22,691 nucleotides of DNA from JTS-RE9 sp964649195 (GCA_964649195.1 CAZYPK010000079.1:1-22691), one strand, 5' to 3'. Counted from the stretch's first letter, positions 1 through 8,176 are shown. Notes: generated by a model not told the origin, from the sequence alone. A program made the numbers and translations.

Positions 1-41
1 CCACCTTGCTTCGTGCGCCTAGGCCGGGGCTTCGCGGACTC

Positions 42-81
42 AGCCCCAGCCACCCAAAACTTTCCAGCCACCCAAAACTTT
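42..81. repeat. Tandem 18-nt direct repeat near the left edge
   Basis: The 18-mer CCAGCCACCCAAAACTTT occurs twice back to back (46-63 and 64-81). A third copy of its first 17 bases lies at 6795-6811. The shared block at the first and third sites is 21 nt long (42-62 and 6791-6811). Just before it, GGGGCTT and AGCCCC at about 26-47 could pair. The repeat is non-coding and sits upstream of the first gene. Its role is unknown. The rest of 1-239 shows only an isolated TATAAT at 185-190 with no good -35 element. Confidence 0.75.
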
Positions 82-275
82 TCAAACCTCCGGGGCGCGC
101 GGGGCTTTGCGCTGCCGCAAAAGATGGGCACACCCGACCCCCTGATTTTCCACGGTTTTCCTCGGCACCGGGGCGTCATGCCGTTATAATTCCAAGGTCG
201 GTTCCTCGGCCGGGCGGCGGTTTCTTCGTCGTCCGGTGAATGTTCATTCGGCTTTCCGCTTCAGGCGATCACGAC

Positions 276-3200
276 ATGATGACACTTGCCCCATTCTCCG
301 GAACGATGCGCTTGCTCGCCGCTGCGCTGCTGCCCGCCTTTGCCGCCATCGCGCTGGCGCAGGCGCCGCAGGCCAAACCGTCAACACCGGCCGTTGGCAA
401 CGACGGTTCGCCGACCTACGAGGAGACCCTCCTCGCGGACAAGCCTGCCGCCTACTGGCGGTTCGAGCAGACCGATGGCTCGCTGAGCGATCACGCGCCC
501 AAGGCTTCGCCGTTCCACGGCAAGGCGGGTGAAGGCGTCAAGTTCAACCAGGCCGGCCCGAGGCCCGGTGAGTTTCCCGATTTCAGCAAAGACAATCTGG
601 CCGCCCGCTTCGGACCCAAGGGCAGCGCGATTCACATCCCCGATCAGAAAGGCAAGGAAAGCCCGCTCAAGTTTCGCAAGGGTGATTCGATCACGATCGA
701 GGCATGGGTGAATCCCGACAGCGTGCGCGACCAGGAACAGATTTACATCATCGGCAAAGGCCGCACGGCCAACAAGCAGAATCAGAACTGGTCGCTGCGA
801 CTGCGCGGCGTCGAGGGCGGCGCCGGGGTCAGCTTCCTTTTCCGCAACGAAAAAAACCGCAGCGAGAAAGATGCCGATTCCTTCCGCGACTGGCACCGCT
901 GGACCAGCGAAGGCCTCATCACCGCCGGTACCGGTTGGCATCATGTCGCCATCACCTACACCTTCGGCAAGGGCGACTCGATCCGAGGCTACATCGATGG
1001 CCAGCAGGTCATCGGGTACTGGGACATGGGCGGAGAGTCCGATGACGGTCCGGTCGTGGATGATGATGACATCGTCATCGGCAGCTCCATGGGCGGCAAC
1101 CCCAGCAGCACCTTCAAAGGCATGATCGATGAGGTTGCCGTCTATCGCACCGCACTCAAGCCCGAGCAGATCGCCCGTCGTTACACCTATGCGGGCACCG
1201 ATCGCAATGCCGTCGAGCGCGTCGCGGTGGATCCGAAAGACCTGCCCACGGACAGGGTCCTCGTCGAGTTCGTCGAAGGCGTGCCTGATCGCCAGTCCTG
1301 GGCCTTCACGCCCAACGCACCCAATGATCGCTTTGAAGTCGAATCGTTCGCGCTGACCGGCTATCCGAAAAAATACAACAACAAAGCCATCGCCATCGAC
1401 CGCACCAATCCGTTCATGATGCGACTGGGCAGCCGTGTGACGCTTGATGCCGGTGAATATCAGTTCGTGCTTCGCTCGCTCAACTCGGCCAGGCTTTTCG
1501 TCAACGGCAAGGAACTGGCCCAGACGCGATTCGTGAATCCCAACGCCAGCGGCCACGAGCCGGTGCCCAAGCTGCCCGAATCGGCGATCCCCGGCATCCT
1601 GCCGATCACCCCGGGCCATCAGGAGCGCGTGGCGAAGGTGACGCTGGACAAGGGTGAGCACATCGTCGTCCTCGAAGCGATGGTCGGCGGCAGGCGCGTT
1701 CGACAGGAAGTGGGTGAATTGTTCGTCGCTTTCGCCGCCAAGGGCCAGCCTTTCCGCGTGCTTGCGCCGACTCGCGCTTTGTCCGCCGAGCATGTCGATG
1801 GCGATCTGCTGCTGGAAAATCAGTGGGAGCAGTTCAAGCAGCAGTCACAGGCGAAGATCGATGCGCTCAACCTTCAGCGCCGCCAGAAGGCGGATGAAAA
1901 AGAAGCGGAATACTGGGCCATGCGCCACAAGCTGGCGCGCGATGTTTTGAAGGATGTGAAGCTGGACGTTGCCAAGCCGCAAGCGGCTTATGCGGCCAGC
2001 AATCAGGTGGATCACTTCATCAACGCCAGGCTTGCGGAAGCGGGAGTGAAGGCGGGGAGGTTGGCGGATGATCGCACGTTCCTTCGCCGTGTGTTTCTCG
2101 ACACGGTCGGCGTGATTCCGACGCCCGAGGAGACGGCTGCGTTTCTCGCGGATCAGCGCGAGGACCGGCGTGCGCATCTGATCGACTCACTGCTGGCCGA
2201 TCCGCGCTGGGCGGATCACTGGGTCAGTTACTGGCAGGACGTGCTGGCGGAAAATCCCAGCATGCTCAAGCCGACGCTCAACAACACCGGTCCGTTCCGC
2301 TGGTGGATTTACGAATCGCTCCTCGACAACAAATCGATGGACCGCTTCGCCAGCGAACTGATCATGATGGAGGGCAACATCTACACCGGCACGCCCGGCG
2401 GGTTCGCGATGGCTTCGCAGAACGATCTGCCGATGGCGGCCAAGGCTCATGTGATCGGCAAGGCGTTCCTGGGCATCGAGATGAAATGCGCCCGCTGCCA
2501 CGATGCGCCGCAGCATCCGTTTGAGCAGAAGGATCTTTTCAACCTCGCCGCGATGCTCGATCGCAAGCCGATCAAGGTGCCCAGGACCAGCGTGGTCAAC
2601 GTGACGCCTGAAGAAGCCAGGCGGATGCTGATCACCATCTCGCTCAAGGCGGGCCAGACCATCACGCCTGCCTGGCCGTTTGAGGATATCGCGCCGGGCA
2701 AGGTGGCCCAGGGTGCGGTGCGCAATCCCGGTGACTCGCGCGAAGTGTTCGCCGCAACGCTGACCTCGCCTCAGAATTCACGCTTCACGCAGGTGCTGGC
2801 CAACCGCATCTGGAAGCGGCTGATGGGTTTTGGCATCGTTGATCCGGTCGATGACTGGGACGGGAGCAAGCCTTCGCATCCGCGGCTGCTTGCCTGGCTG
2901 GGTCATGAGCTGGCGACGAACAGCTACGACATGAAGCACCTGGCGCGGATCATTCTCAACTCGCAGGCCTATCAGCGCGAGGTGGGTCCGACATCCGCGA
3001 CGACGCCCAGGTCCGTCGATCGGTTGTTCGCTTCGCAATCCCGTCGGCGGATGAGCGCGGAGCAGATCGTCGATTCGCTCTTTGTCGCTGCGGGCAAGCC
3101 GCTGCGAAGCGAGATGCTTTCCTTCGATCAGGACGGCCGGCGTCCGGCCGCGGAAATGATCAACTTCGGCGTGCCTCGCCGTGCCTGGGAATTCACTAGC

Positions 3201-3764
3201 ATGTCCAACGAGCGTGACCGGCCGGCGCTGGCGCTGCCGATCGCGCAGTCGATCGTGGATGTGCTCGTTTCCTTCGGCTGGCGCGAGACGCGGCCGGATT
3301 CGATCACCGATCGCGAGGATGGACCGACGGTGATTCAGCCCCTGATGCTCGCCAACGGCCTGGTGGCCGACAGCCGCATCGCCAGGCTTTCCGATGATGG
3401 CGCCATGACGGCGCTGGCGCTGAAGGAACTGAGCCTGGAAGACCTCATCAGGAAGACTTACGAACGAATGCTCACCCGCGAGCCGACGGCTGATGAGATG
3501 AAGCTGTTCGATGATCTGCTGCGTGACGGGTTCCATCAGCGTCGCGTGCAGGGCGCGAAGGTGGTGATGCCCACGATTTTCCGTTCGACGGTGTCATGGG
3601 CCAACCACCTCAATGATGAGGCGACGCGCGTGAAGCTCGAGATGGAGGCGGCCGCCCGCAAGGGTGACCCTCCGACGCAGCGGCTGACCGAGGACTGGCG
3701 TCAGCGCATGGAGGACATGATCTGGGCGATGATGAATTCGCCCGAGTTCGTGTTTGTGCCGTAA
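276..3764 (+). CDS. Secreted LamG / DUF1549 (PSCyt2) / DUF1553 (PSD1) protein
   Basis: A protein of about 1160 residues. A signal peptide is visible (MRLLAAALLPAFAAIALAQA), so it is probably exported. Next comes a LamG/concanavalin-like domain (about residues 50-305, with SITIEAWVNP and FKGMIDEVAVYRTAL), then a PA14-like stretch (about 380-510, LDAGEYQFVLRS). A charged helical linker precedes DUF1549 (from about 577). This holds a CxxCH haem-type motif, CARCH at 738-742, as is usual for PSCyt2. DUF1553 fills the C-terminus (from about 834, NRIWKRLMGFG). The family is common in planctomycetes, typically next to a DUF1501 gene, and its biochemical role is unsettled; carbohydrate binding by LamG is inferred. 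In-frame ATGs at 240, 276, 279 and 306 are possible starts and none has a strong Shine-Dalgarno; the signal peptide fits 276 or 306. Confidence 0.9.
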   Translation: MMTLAPFSGTMRLLAAALLPAFAAIALAQAPQAKPSTPAVGNDGSPTYEETLLADKPAAYWRFEQTDGSLSDHAPKASPFHGKAGEGVKFNQAGPRPGEFPDFSKDNLAARFGPKGSAIHIPDQKGKESPLKFRKGDSITIEAWVNPDSVRDQEQIYIIGKGRTANKQNQNWSLRLRGVEGGAGVSFLFRNEKNRSEKDADSFRDWHRWTSEGLITAGTGWHHVAITYTFGKGDSIRGYIDGQQVIGYWDMGGESDDGPVVDDDDIVIGSSMGGNPSSTFKGMIDEVAVYRTALKPEQIARRYTYAGTDRNAVERVAVDPKDLPTDRVLVEFVEGVPDRQSWAFTPNAPNDRFEVESFALTGYPKKYNNKAIAIDRTNPFMMRLGSRVTLDAGEYQFVLRSLNSARLFVNGKELAQTRFVNPNASGHEPVPKLPESAIPGILPITPGHQERVAKVTLDKGEHIVVLEAMVGGRRVRQEVGELFVAFAAKGQPFRVLAPTRALSAEHVDGDLLLENQWEQFKQQSQAKIDALNLQRRQKADEKEAEYWAMRHKLARDVLKDVKLDVAKPQAAYAASNQVDHFINARLAEAGVKAGRLADDRTFLRRVFLDTVGVIPTPEETAAFLADQREDRRAHLIDSLLADPRWADHWVSYWQDVLAENPSMLKPTLNNTGPFRWWIYESLLDNKSMDRFASELIMMEGNIYTGTPGGFAMASQNDLPMAAKAHVIGKAFLGIEMKCARCHDAPQHPFEQKDLFNLAAMLDRKPIKVPRTSVVNVTPEEARRMLITISLKAGQTITPAWPFEDIAPGKVAQGAVRNPGDSREVFAATLTSPQNSRFTQVLANRIWKRLMGFGIVDPVDDWDGSKPSHPRLLAWLGHELATNSYDMKHLARIILNSQAYQREVGPTSATTPRSVDRLFASQSRRRMSAEQIVDSLFVAAGKPLRSEMLSFDQDGRRPAAEMINFGVPRRAWEFTSMSNERDRPALALPIAQSIVDVLVSFGWRETRPDSITDREDGPTVIQPLMLANGLVADSRIARLSDDGAMTALALKELSLEDLIRKTYERMLTREPTADEMKLFDDLLRDGFHQRRVQGAKVVMPTIFRSTVSWANHLNDEATRVKLEMEAAARKGDPPTQRLTEDWRQRMEDMIWAMMNSPEFVFVP
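1974..1989. repeat. Small palindrome AAGCCGC-AA-GCGGCTT inside a gene
   Basis: Seven-base arms with a two-base loop, inside the DUF1549 gene just before the DUF1549 domain, in the charged linker. The same palindrome with loop AG or TT occurs at 13216, 15271 (last base differs) and 21302. Here it encodes part of a QAAYAA stretch. Confidence 0.6.
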
Positions 3765-3770
3765 GCGAGC

Positions 3771-3787
3771 CGGGCCGTGTCGGCCCG
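3771..3787 (+). repeat. Short GC hairpin after the DUF1549/DUF1553 gene
   Basis: CGGGCC and GGCCCG pair around a five-base loop, 6 bases after the stop codon. No T-run follows, so it is not a clear intrinsic terminator; the next gene begins 21 bases later. Confidence 0.45.
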
Positions 3788-3808
3788 ACGAATCCCGATG
3801 ATTTCCCG

Positions 3809-4444
3809 ATGAATCCATACATGTTGACCTACGAATCCAAACTGAATCGCGATCTGAACTGGGCTCTTCAGGAGGGCGGCATGTTCTTCAACCGCGAAGG
3901 CGGCGTCCACGCAACGCTGTTGAAGATCACCCGCCGGCTCGATGAACTGGGCGTCGATTACGTGCTCGTAGGCGGTATGGCGCTTTTCTTCCATGGGTTT
4001 CGCAGGTTCACCGAAGATGTCGATTTGCTTGTCACCAAGGAAGGCCTTGCACGGATTCACGAAGAACTCGAAGGACGCGGCTTCGTCGCCCCCTTCGAAG
4101 GCAGTCGGAACCTGCGGGACGCGGATACAGGTGTGAAGGTCGAGTTTCTGGTTGCCGGTCAGTTTCCCGGTGATGGCCAACCCAAGGCCGTGGCGTTTCC
4201 CAGGCCTGATGACGTGACGGTGATGATCGAAGGCGTTCGATGTGTCCGACTCGACAAACTCATCGAATTGAAGCTCGCTTCGGGCACGACAGGCGGAAGA
4301 CTCAAAGACCTGGCCGATGTGCAGGAACTGATTCGACTGTTGCAATTGCCCGAAACGTTCGCGGCGAAACTGGATGAATCGGTCCGTGAAATGTTCACGC
4401 AGATTTGGAAGCAGACTCCGCGCCGGACGGAGCAGGAATCATGA
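3809..4444 (+). CDS. Nucleotidyltransferase-fold protein (AbiEii/MNT-like)
   Basis: A protein of 211 residues with the polymerase-beta nucleotidyltransferase signature: VLVGGMALFFHG followed by RFTEDVDLLV, giving the GG and DxD metal-binding pair. VEFLV is a plausible third carboxylate position. The C-terminal part has KLIELKLAS and KDLADVQELI, the K...KDxxD pattern seen in stand-alone minimal nucleotidyltransferases and AbiEii-like proteins. The substrate cannot be told from sequence. No partner HEPN or AbiEi antitoxin gene is adjacent, so a toxin-antitoxin role is not supported. The start is uncertain: ATG 3809 or 3824 keeps a conserved-looking N-terminal helix but lacks a Shine-Dalgarno, whereas ATG 3881 has AGGAGG just upstream. 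Its stop overlaps an ATG of the next frame (ATGA at 4441), which suggests co-translation with the DUF1501 gene. Confidence 0.8.
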   Translation: MNPYMLTYESKLNRDLNWALQEGGMFFNREGGVHATLLKITRRLDELGVDYVLVGGMALFFHGFRRFTEDVDLLVTKEGLARIHEELEGRGFVAPFEGSRNLRDADTGVKVEFLVAGQFPGDGQPKAVAFPRPDDVTVMIEGVRCVRLDKLIELKLASGTTGGRLKDLADVQELIRLLQLPETFAAKLDESVREMFTQIWKQTPRRTEQES

Positions 4445-4458
4445 AACGGAGTCACAAC

Positions 4459-5763
4459 ATGAACAACAACCTCTCTCGTCGCGATCTCGTCAAGGCCGGC
4501 ATGCTCACCGCCGCCGCTTCCGCGTTGCCGGTCTCTTCCTCGCTGCTCGCCGCCGAGAAGCGTTCCGCCCCGCCCGTCGGCAAGGCGGAGCATTGCATCT
4601 TCCTCTGGCTCGGCGGCGGTCCTGCACAGGTCGATACCTTCGATCCCAAAGTGCGCGGCGATGCCAAGAAGCGAATCCCCGGCTCCTATTACGACGCCAT
4701 CGACACCTCCGTCAAAGACGTGCAGCTTTGCGAGCACTTCACCCGCACTGCAAAACTGATGGAGCATGTCGCGCTCCTGCGAACGGTCAATCATGACGTG
4801 ATTGATGAGCACGCCGCCGCGATCAACCGCATGCACACCGGCCGGTCCACCAGCGAGACCGTCGTCTATCCCTCCGTCGGCTCCATCGTCGCCCACGAGC
4901 GCGGCACCGGCGGCGAAGGCGTGCCCGCCTACGTCGTCATGGGTTATCCCAATCTCACCCGCGGCCCGGGCTTCCTTGGCGCGAAACATGGCTACATCTA
5001 CCTGACGGAAACCGATGTCGGTCCCGCGGGCCTGACCCCGCCGCCGGGTATTTCGGGTGATCGCCAGTCGCGCCGCAATGCGCTGCTGGCCAAGCTGCGC
5101 GACGGCTTCGTCAGGCAGCACCAGGGTGACGAGAAGATCGAGGATTACACCGGTGTCGCCGCCGATGCGCTCAAGCTCACCGGCCCCGATTTCATGTCCT
5201 CGTTCAACCTCAATGAAGAATCCAAATCCCTCCGCGAAGCCTACGGCACCGAGTTCGGCCAGCGCTGCCTGCTGGCCCGCCGGCTCATCCAGCGCGGCGT
5301 GCGCTTCATCGAAGTCGCGCAAAACCTCAACTTCATCAACGGCACCGGCTGGGACACGCACAACGACGGCCAGCTCAAGCAGCACCTCCTGATCCAGGAA
5401 CTCGACCAGGCCCTGGCCACGCTCATCATCGACCTCAAGGCCCACAAGCTGCTCGACAAAACCGTCATCGCCATTGCCGGCGAGTTCGGCCGGCCCAGCG
5501 CGTTCGACGGCGGCGGCGGACGCGGGCATCAAGGCTCGACCTTCTCCTGCGTCATCGCAGGCGGCGGTCTCAAGACCGGCTGCGCCATCGGCGAAACCGA
5601 TGAACTGTGCAGGAAGATCGTCAGCCGTCCCATTTCTGTTCCCGACTTCTTCGCCACCATTTTCGCCGCGGTGGGCATCGACACCGGCAAGAACCTCTTC
5701 GCCGGCGATCGCCCGGTGCCCATCACCGACGGCGGCAGACCGGTGGCGGAGCTCTTCGGGTGA
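4459..5763 (+). CDS. DUF1501 protein with Tat signal
   Basis: A protein of about 434 residues. The N-terminus NNNLSRRDLVKAG followed by an Ala-rich hydrophobic stretch is a twin-arginine signal, so export in folded form is likely. The body matches DUF1501, a sulfatase/alkaline-phosphatase-like fold: IFLWLGGGPAQVDTFDPK near the start, TGWDTHNDG in the middle, and IAGEFGRPS then GRGHQGSTFSCVIAGG near the end. Asp, His and Glu residues in these motifs suit metal binding, but no activity is established for the family. ATG 4459 has GGAG seven bases upstream. An in-frame ATG at 4441 overlaps the preceding stop codon and would add six residues. Pairing with the DUF1549/DUF1553 gene upstream is the usual planctomycete arrangement. 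Confidence 0.9.
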   Translation: MNNNLSRRDLVKAGMLTAAASALPVSSSLLAAEKRSAPPVGKAEHCIFLWLGGGPAQVDTFDPKVRGDAKKRIPGSYYDAIDTSVKDVQLCEHFTRTAKLMEHVALLRTVNHDVIDEHAAAINRMHTGRSTSETVVYPSVGSIVAHERGTGGEGVPAYVVMGYPNLTRGPGFLGAKHGYIYLTETDVGPAGLTPPPGISGDRQSRRNALLAKLRDGFVRQHQGDEKIEDYTGVAADALKLTGPDFMSSFNLNEESKSLREAYGTEFGQRCLLARRLIQRGVRFIEVAQNLNFINGTGWDTHNDGQLKQHLLIQELDQALATLIIDLKAHKLLDKTVIAIAGEFGRPSAFDGGGGRGHQGSTFSCVIAGGGLKTGCAIGETDELCRKIVSRPISVPDFFATIFAAVGIDTGKNLFAGDRPVPITDGGRPVAELFG

Positions 5764-5810
5764 AGCGGTTGACGTTTCGGTAATGACAACAATCGTGCAG
5801 GCTGGAGGTC

Positions 5811-6332
5811 ATGATGTTCAACAAGCCATCCGGACGTCCTGTTGTGATCATGATTGGCCTGTCGGTGTTCGTACTGTTGATACTTGTCAGCGGGCTGTTG
5901 CCTTGGCAGGGGCTCAACTGCAAGTATCTGAAGGTGGACATTCATTCCGGGCGACAACGCACGACTCTCCATCTTCTGTTTATTCCGGTTTCAGACACCA
6001 TCGAGGAGACATGGGTATCCAGGGAGATTGTGAATCCGGCTTCGCCTCCGGATTGGAGAACAGTTTGTCGGTTCGCTCCGTTCTGGTCGGGGTACTCGCC
6101 AAATATGACCTATCACAATGCCACTGCGCAGATCAACCAATTGGAGTTTGCGGATCAGTACGTCGTCCCGTTCACGCCTGCGGCAAAATCACAGGCATCG
6201 CATAGGCTCATCGTAAGTTGGCAGTCGGGTAGTGACGCTGAAGGATTTGAGTATGTTCAACAGGTCATGGATCGGGTGATGCAGGCGAGTGATCGACGGC
6301 AGGCGATGATCGATGTTGCCGATCTGCCATAG
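5811..6332 (+). CDS. Hypothetical membrane-anchored protein
   Basis: A protein of 173 residues, family not recognised. There is one N-terminal membrane segment (about residues 11-30, VVIMIGLSVFVLLILVSGLL), then a soluble region with no known motif. The topology suggests an anchored exocytoplasmic domain. GGAGG at 5804-5808 precedes two adjacent ATGs (5811 and 5814); spacing favours the second. Its position 47 bases after the DUF1501 gene on the same strand allows co-transcription. Base composition is slightly less GC-rich than the neighbours. Confidence 0.7.
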   Translation: MMFNKPSGRPVVIMIGLSVFVLLILVSGLLPWQGLNCKYLKVDIHSGRQRTTLHLLFIPVSDTIEETWVSREIVNPASPPDWRTVCRFAPFWSGYSPNMTYHNATAQINQLEFADQYVVPFTPAAKSQASHRLIVSWQSGSDAEGFEYVQQVMDRVMQASDRRQAMIDVADLP

Positions 6333-6354
6333 ATGTTCGGGATCACTGAAAAAC

Positions 6355-6422
6355 CGGAATGGCCTCTAAGGAAGGCAGGAAAAAACCCTTGTTTTATCCT
6401 GCCTTCCTTAGAGGCCATTCCG
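6355..6422. repeat. Perfect 26-bp inverted repeat with 16-nt loop
   Basis: Arms at 6355-6380 and 6397-6422 are exact reverse complements, with an A/T-rich loop between. It lies 22 bases after the previous stop. No T-run follows on either strand, so a simple terminator is unlikely. It could be a mobile palindromic element or a transcript stabiliser. Confidence 0.85.
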
Positions 6423-6453
6423 AACCGTTTGGAGGTTATTCAGGAGTCCCCTC

Positions 6454-6471
6454 CGTCCGCCAAGGCGGACG
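6454..6471. repeat. 18-bp palindrome CGTCCGCC-AA-GGCGGACG
   Basis: An 18-base inverted repeat immediately upstream of the small membrane-protein gene. Related copies lie at 8177-8194 and 13119-13138, with T for C and A for G changes that keep the pairing. Confidence 0.65.
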
Positions 6472-6481
6472 TCTAAATGTA

Positions 6482-6760
6482 ATGAAACAACCGTCGCTCT
6501 TATTTGCGATCTCAATTCTCGGCGCGGTCCTCTCGCTTCCGCTTCTTGCCGACATGTCCTTTGGATTGACCGCCGCTGCGACTCCCTTGTCCGGCGTCAT
6601 CATGATTTGCTGGATCGCCTCGCTGGTCATCGGCATTGTTGCGACGACGATCGCATGGCGGGAAAAAGCGGGCTTCGGGCGGGCGTTGATGTGCGCATCG
6701 GTTCCGGTGGTGGTGTTTGCATTGGGATGGTTGCCGTTGTGGCCGCTGGTGGGGCGCTGA
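6482..6760 (+). CDS. Small three-helix membrane protein, hypothetical
   Basis: A protein of 92 residues with three hydrophobic segments (about residues 5-23, 32-57 and 68-90), ending GWLPLWPLVGR. The family is not recognised. The in-frame region upstream of 6482 runs through the 68-bp inverted repeat and a second palindrome, so ATG 6482 is the likelier start. The Shine-Dalgarno is poor. It is probably an inner-membrane protein of unknown role. Confidence 0.55.
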   Translation: MKQPSLLFAISILGAVLSLPLLADMSFGLTAAATPLSGVIMICWIASLVIGIVATTIAWREKAGFGRALMCASVPVVVFALGWLPLWPLVGR

Positions 6761-6790
6761 CCATGTTGTCGTTCCGCACGGCCCGCGCAG

Positions 6791-6851
6791 AGCCCCAGCC
6801 ACCCAAAACTTCATGTCAATTTTTATAGCCGCGGCGTCCTCGCCGCGCGTC
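6791..6851. repeat. Two intergenic repeat units
   Basis: 6791-6811 is a 21-nt copy of the block at 42-62. At 6826-6851 a second unit contains the hairpin GCGGCG-TCCT-CGCCGC (6831-6846). Its sequence matches 11706-11731 except at two positions that change together (GCGGCG/CGCCGC becomes GCAGCG/CGCTGC), so the stem is preserved. Both lie between convergent genes. Confidence 0.7.
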
Positions 6852-6865
6852 GGGGCCGGACTGAC

Positions 6866-8101
6866 TCAAGGCATCGTTGCACTGTTCATCCTGCCAAGCC
6901 AGTGGCTCACGCGCTCAGGCTTGAGAAAGAAATAATACAACCGTCCCTCCTGCACCTGTCTGCCCGCATATCCCTCCGCCTCCGCGCCGATGCCGAAGTA
7001 AAGGTCCGCTCTGCCGGGGGCGCGGATCGCGCCGCCGGTGTCCTGATCGAGCATGAGCTGATGGAAGGGTTTCACTTCGCCGGGGCCGCTGAAGGGGGTT
7101 TGGGCGGTTTTGGTGACGACCATCGTCACCGCGCCGCGCGGATAGATCGACTTGTCCGTGGCGATCGACCGGCGCGGTTCCACCTTCACGCCCAGCGAAC
7201 CGGCGGGCCAGTCACTCAAGTCGTAGGTGGTGAAGAACACGAAGCGTTCGTTGCGGCGGATGTAGCCGTCCAGTTCCTGCGGATGGTTCCGGAAATGTTC
7301 GCGGATCAGCGGCAGGCTGATCTTGTCCTTGTCGATCCTGCCTTCATCGGCGAGCATCCGGCCAAGGCTGGTGTACGGTCGTCCGTTGGTGCCGGCGAAA
7401 CCGACGAGCATCGTCGAGCCGTCGGTCATGGTGAGCTTGGCGCTGCCCTGCACTTCGACGATGTAGGCGTCGAGCCGGCTTTTGAGGAACACCAGTTCAC
7501 CGCCTGCGAACAGGTTGCCGGATTCGATTTCGTTTCTGGCCGGGTAAGGCGTGATGGCGTCGCCCTGCCGGCGTCCCTTGACCTCGCCGGTGAGCGGGTC
7601 GGCGACGAGATCGGCGGGGCGTTTGTAGAGCGGAAAGCGATACTCGGCGGTGCGTGTTTTCGAAGCCTGGAAGATCGGCGAGTAGTAGCCGGTGAACAGC
7701 ACCGTGCCGCCGCCGTCCCAGCCGACGCTGGTGTAGATGTCGAACTCCTCGCGCATTCTGGCGATGAAGCCTTGCGTGCCGCCGGCGTCCTTCGTGTCCC
7801 ACGCGATCATCGGCAAGGCATAGACACTGGCCCGCGACTGCTCATGCGAGAAACCATCAAGCGGAAAAAAACTTTTCGACGACGGCTTGGCGAACCACTC
7901 AAGCGAGCGGTTGCGCGCCGCCATGAAGCTCTCATCCATCGGCAGGGCATGGCGCAGATCGGGCCAGTCGGCAGGATCGAGCTTGCGCAGCGCGCTGGCG
8001 CCCGGCGGCAACGGGCGCGAGTATTCGGGCTTGGGCTTGGCCTTGCACGCGGAGAGGGCGGACAGGGCGACAAGAAGCAGGATGGATGCAAGCGGACGCA
8101 T
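6866..8101 (-). CDS. mltA: Membrane-bound lytic murein transglycosylase A (lipoprotein)
   Basis: A protein of 411 residues. MltA cleaves the beta-1,4 link between MurNAc and GlcNAc in peptidoglycan, forming 1,6-anhydro ends. The start MRPLASILLLVALSALSAC is a lipoprotein signal with lipobox LSAC and Cys19 as the lipidation site. The MltA domain includes FTGYYSPIFQASKT. The C-terminal 3D domain carries the D-x-D-type motif DQDTGGAIRAPGRADLYFG near residue 353, which contains the family's catalytic Asp region. AAGGA lies 7 bases before ATG 8101; an upstream in-frame ATG at 8209 would destroy the lipoprotein signal. It sits alone between repeats, with its own likely promoter. E. coli MltA is about 365 residues, so the length is slightly long. 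Confidence 0.93.
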   Translation of the reverse strand: MRPLASILLLVALSALSACKAKPKPEYSRPLPPGASALRKLDPADWPDLRHALPMDESFMAARNRSLEWFAKPSSKSFFPLDGFSHEQSRASVYALPMIAWDTKDAGGTQGFIARMREEFDIYTSVGWDGGGTVLFTGYYSPIFQASKTRTAEYRFPLYKRPADLVADPLTGEVKGRRQGDAITPYPARNEIESGNLFAGGELVFLKSRLDAYIVEVQGSAKLTMTDGSTMLVGFAGTNGRPYTSLGRMLADEGRIDKDKISLPLIREHFRNHPQELDGYIRRNERFVFFTTYDLSDWPAGSLGVKVEPRRSIATDKSIYPRGAVTMVVTKTAQTPFSGPGEVKPFHQLMLDQDTGGAIRAPGRADLYFGIGAEAEGYAGRQVQEGRLYYFFLKPERVSHWLGRMNSATMP

Positions 8102-8139
8102 GGGCGGTTCCTTCCGTGAAACCGGAAACGTGGCGATTG

Positions 8140-8168
8140 ATGATATCGGATGTTTCACGTGAAGTGAA
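8140..8168 (-). promoter_or_regulatory. Putative sigma-70-type promoter of mltA
   Basis: On the minus strand, TTCACT (8168-8163), 17 bases, TATCAT (8145-8140). The -10 matches 5/6 and the -35 matches 4/6 of consensus. Transcription would start about 30 bases before the mltA ATG at 8101. Confidence 0.4.
8151..8166. promoter_or_regulatory. parS-like palindrome TGTTTCACGTGAAGTG
   Basis: This matches the ParB-binding parS consensus TGTTTCACGTGAAACA at 13 of 16 positions, with one half-site complete. The core TTCACGTGAA is a perfect palindrome. It falls mostly within the spacer of the putative mltA promoter, so it could equally be an operator for a local regulator or a chance match. Confidence 0.3.
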
Positions 8169-8176
8169 AAAACAGT

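Noticed and set aside
185..190. TATAAT as promoter of the first gene
   Set aside because: No acceptable -35 element at 16-18 bases and no extended -10; kept only as a note.
381..1793. Long minus-strand frame of 470 codons opposite the DUF1549 gene
   Set aside because: Low-complexity, family-less translation typical of the antisense of GC-rich genes; the plus strand has clear domains.
3809..5763. Abi-type toxin-antitoxin system
   Set aside because: The nucleotidyltransferase has no adjacent antitoxin or HEPN partner; neighbours are export proteins.
6902..8119. Plus-strand frame of 405 codons opposite mltA
   Set aside because: Antisense shadow; MltA domain, lipobox and 3D motif are on the minus strand.
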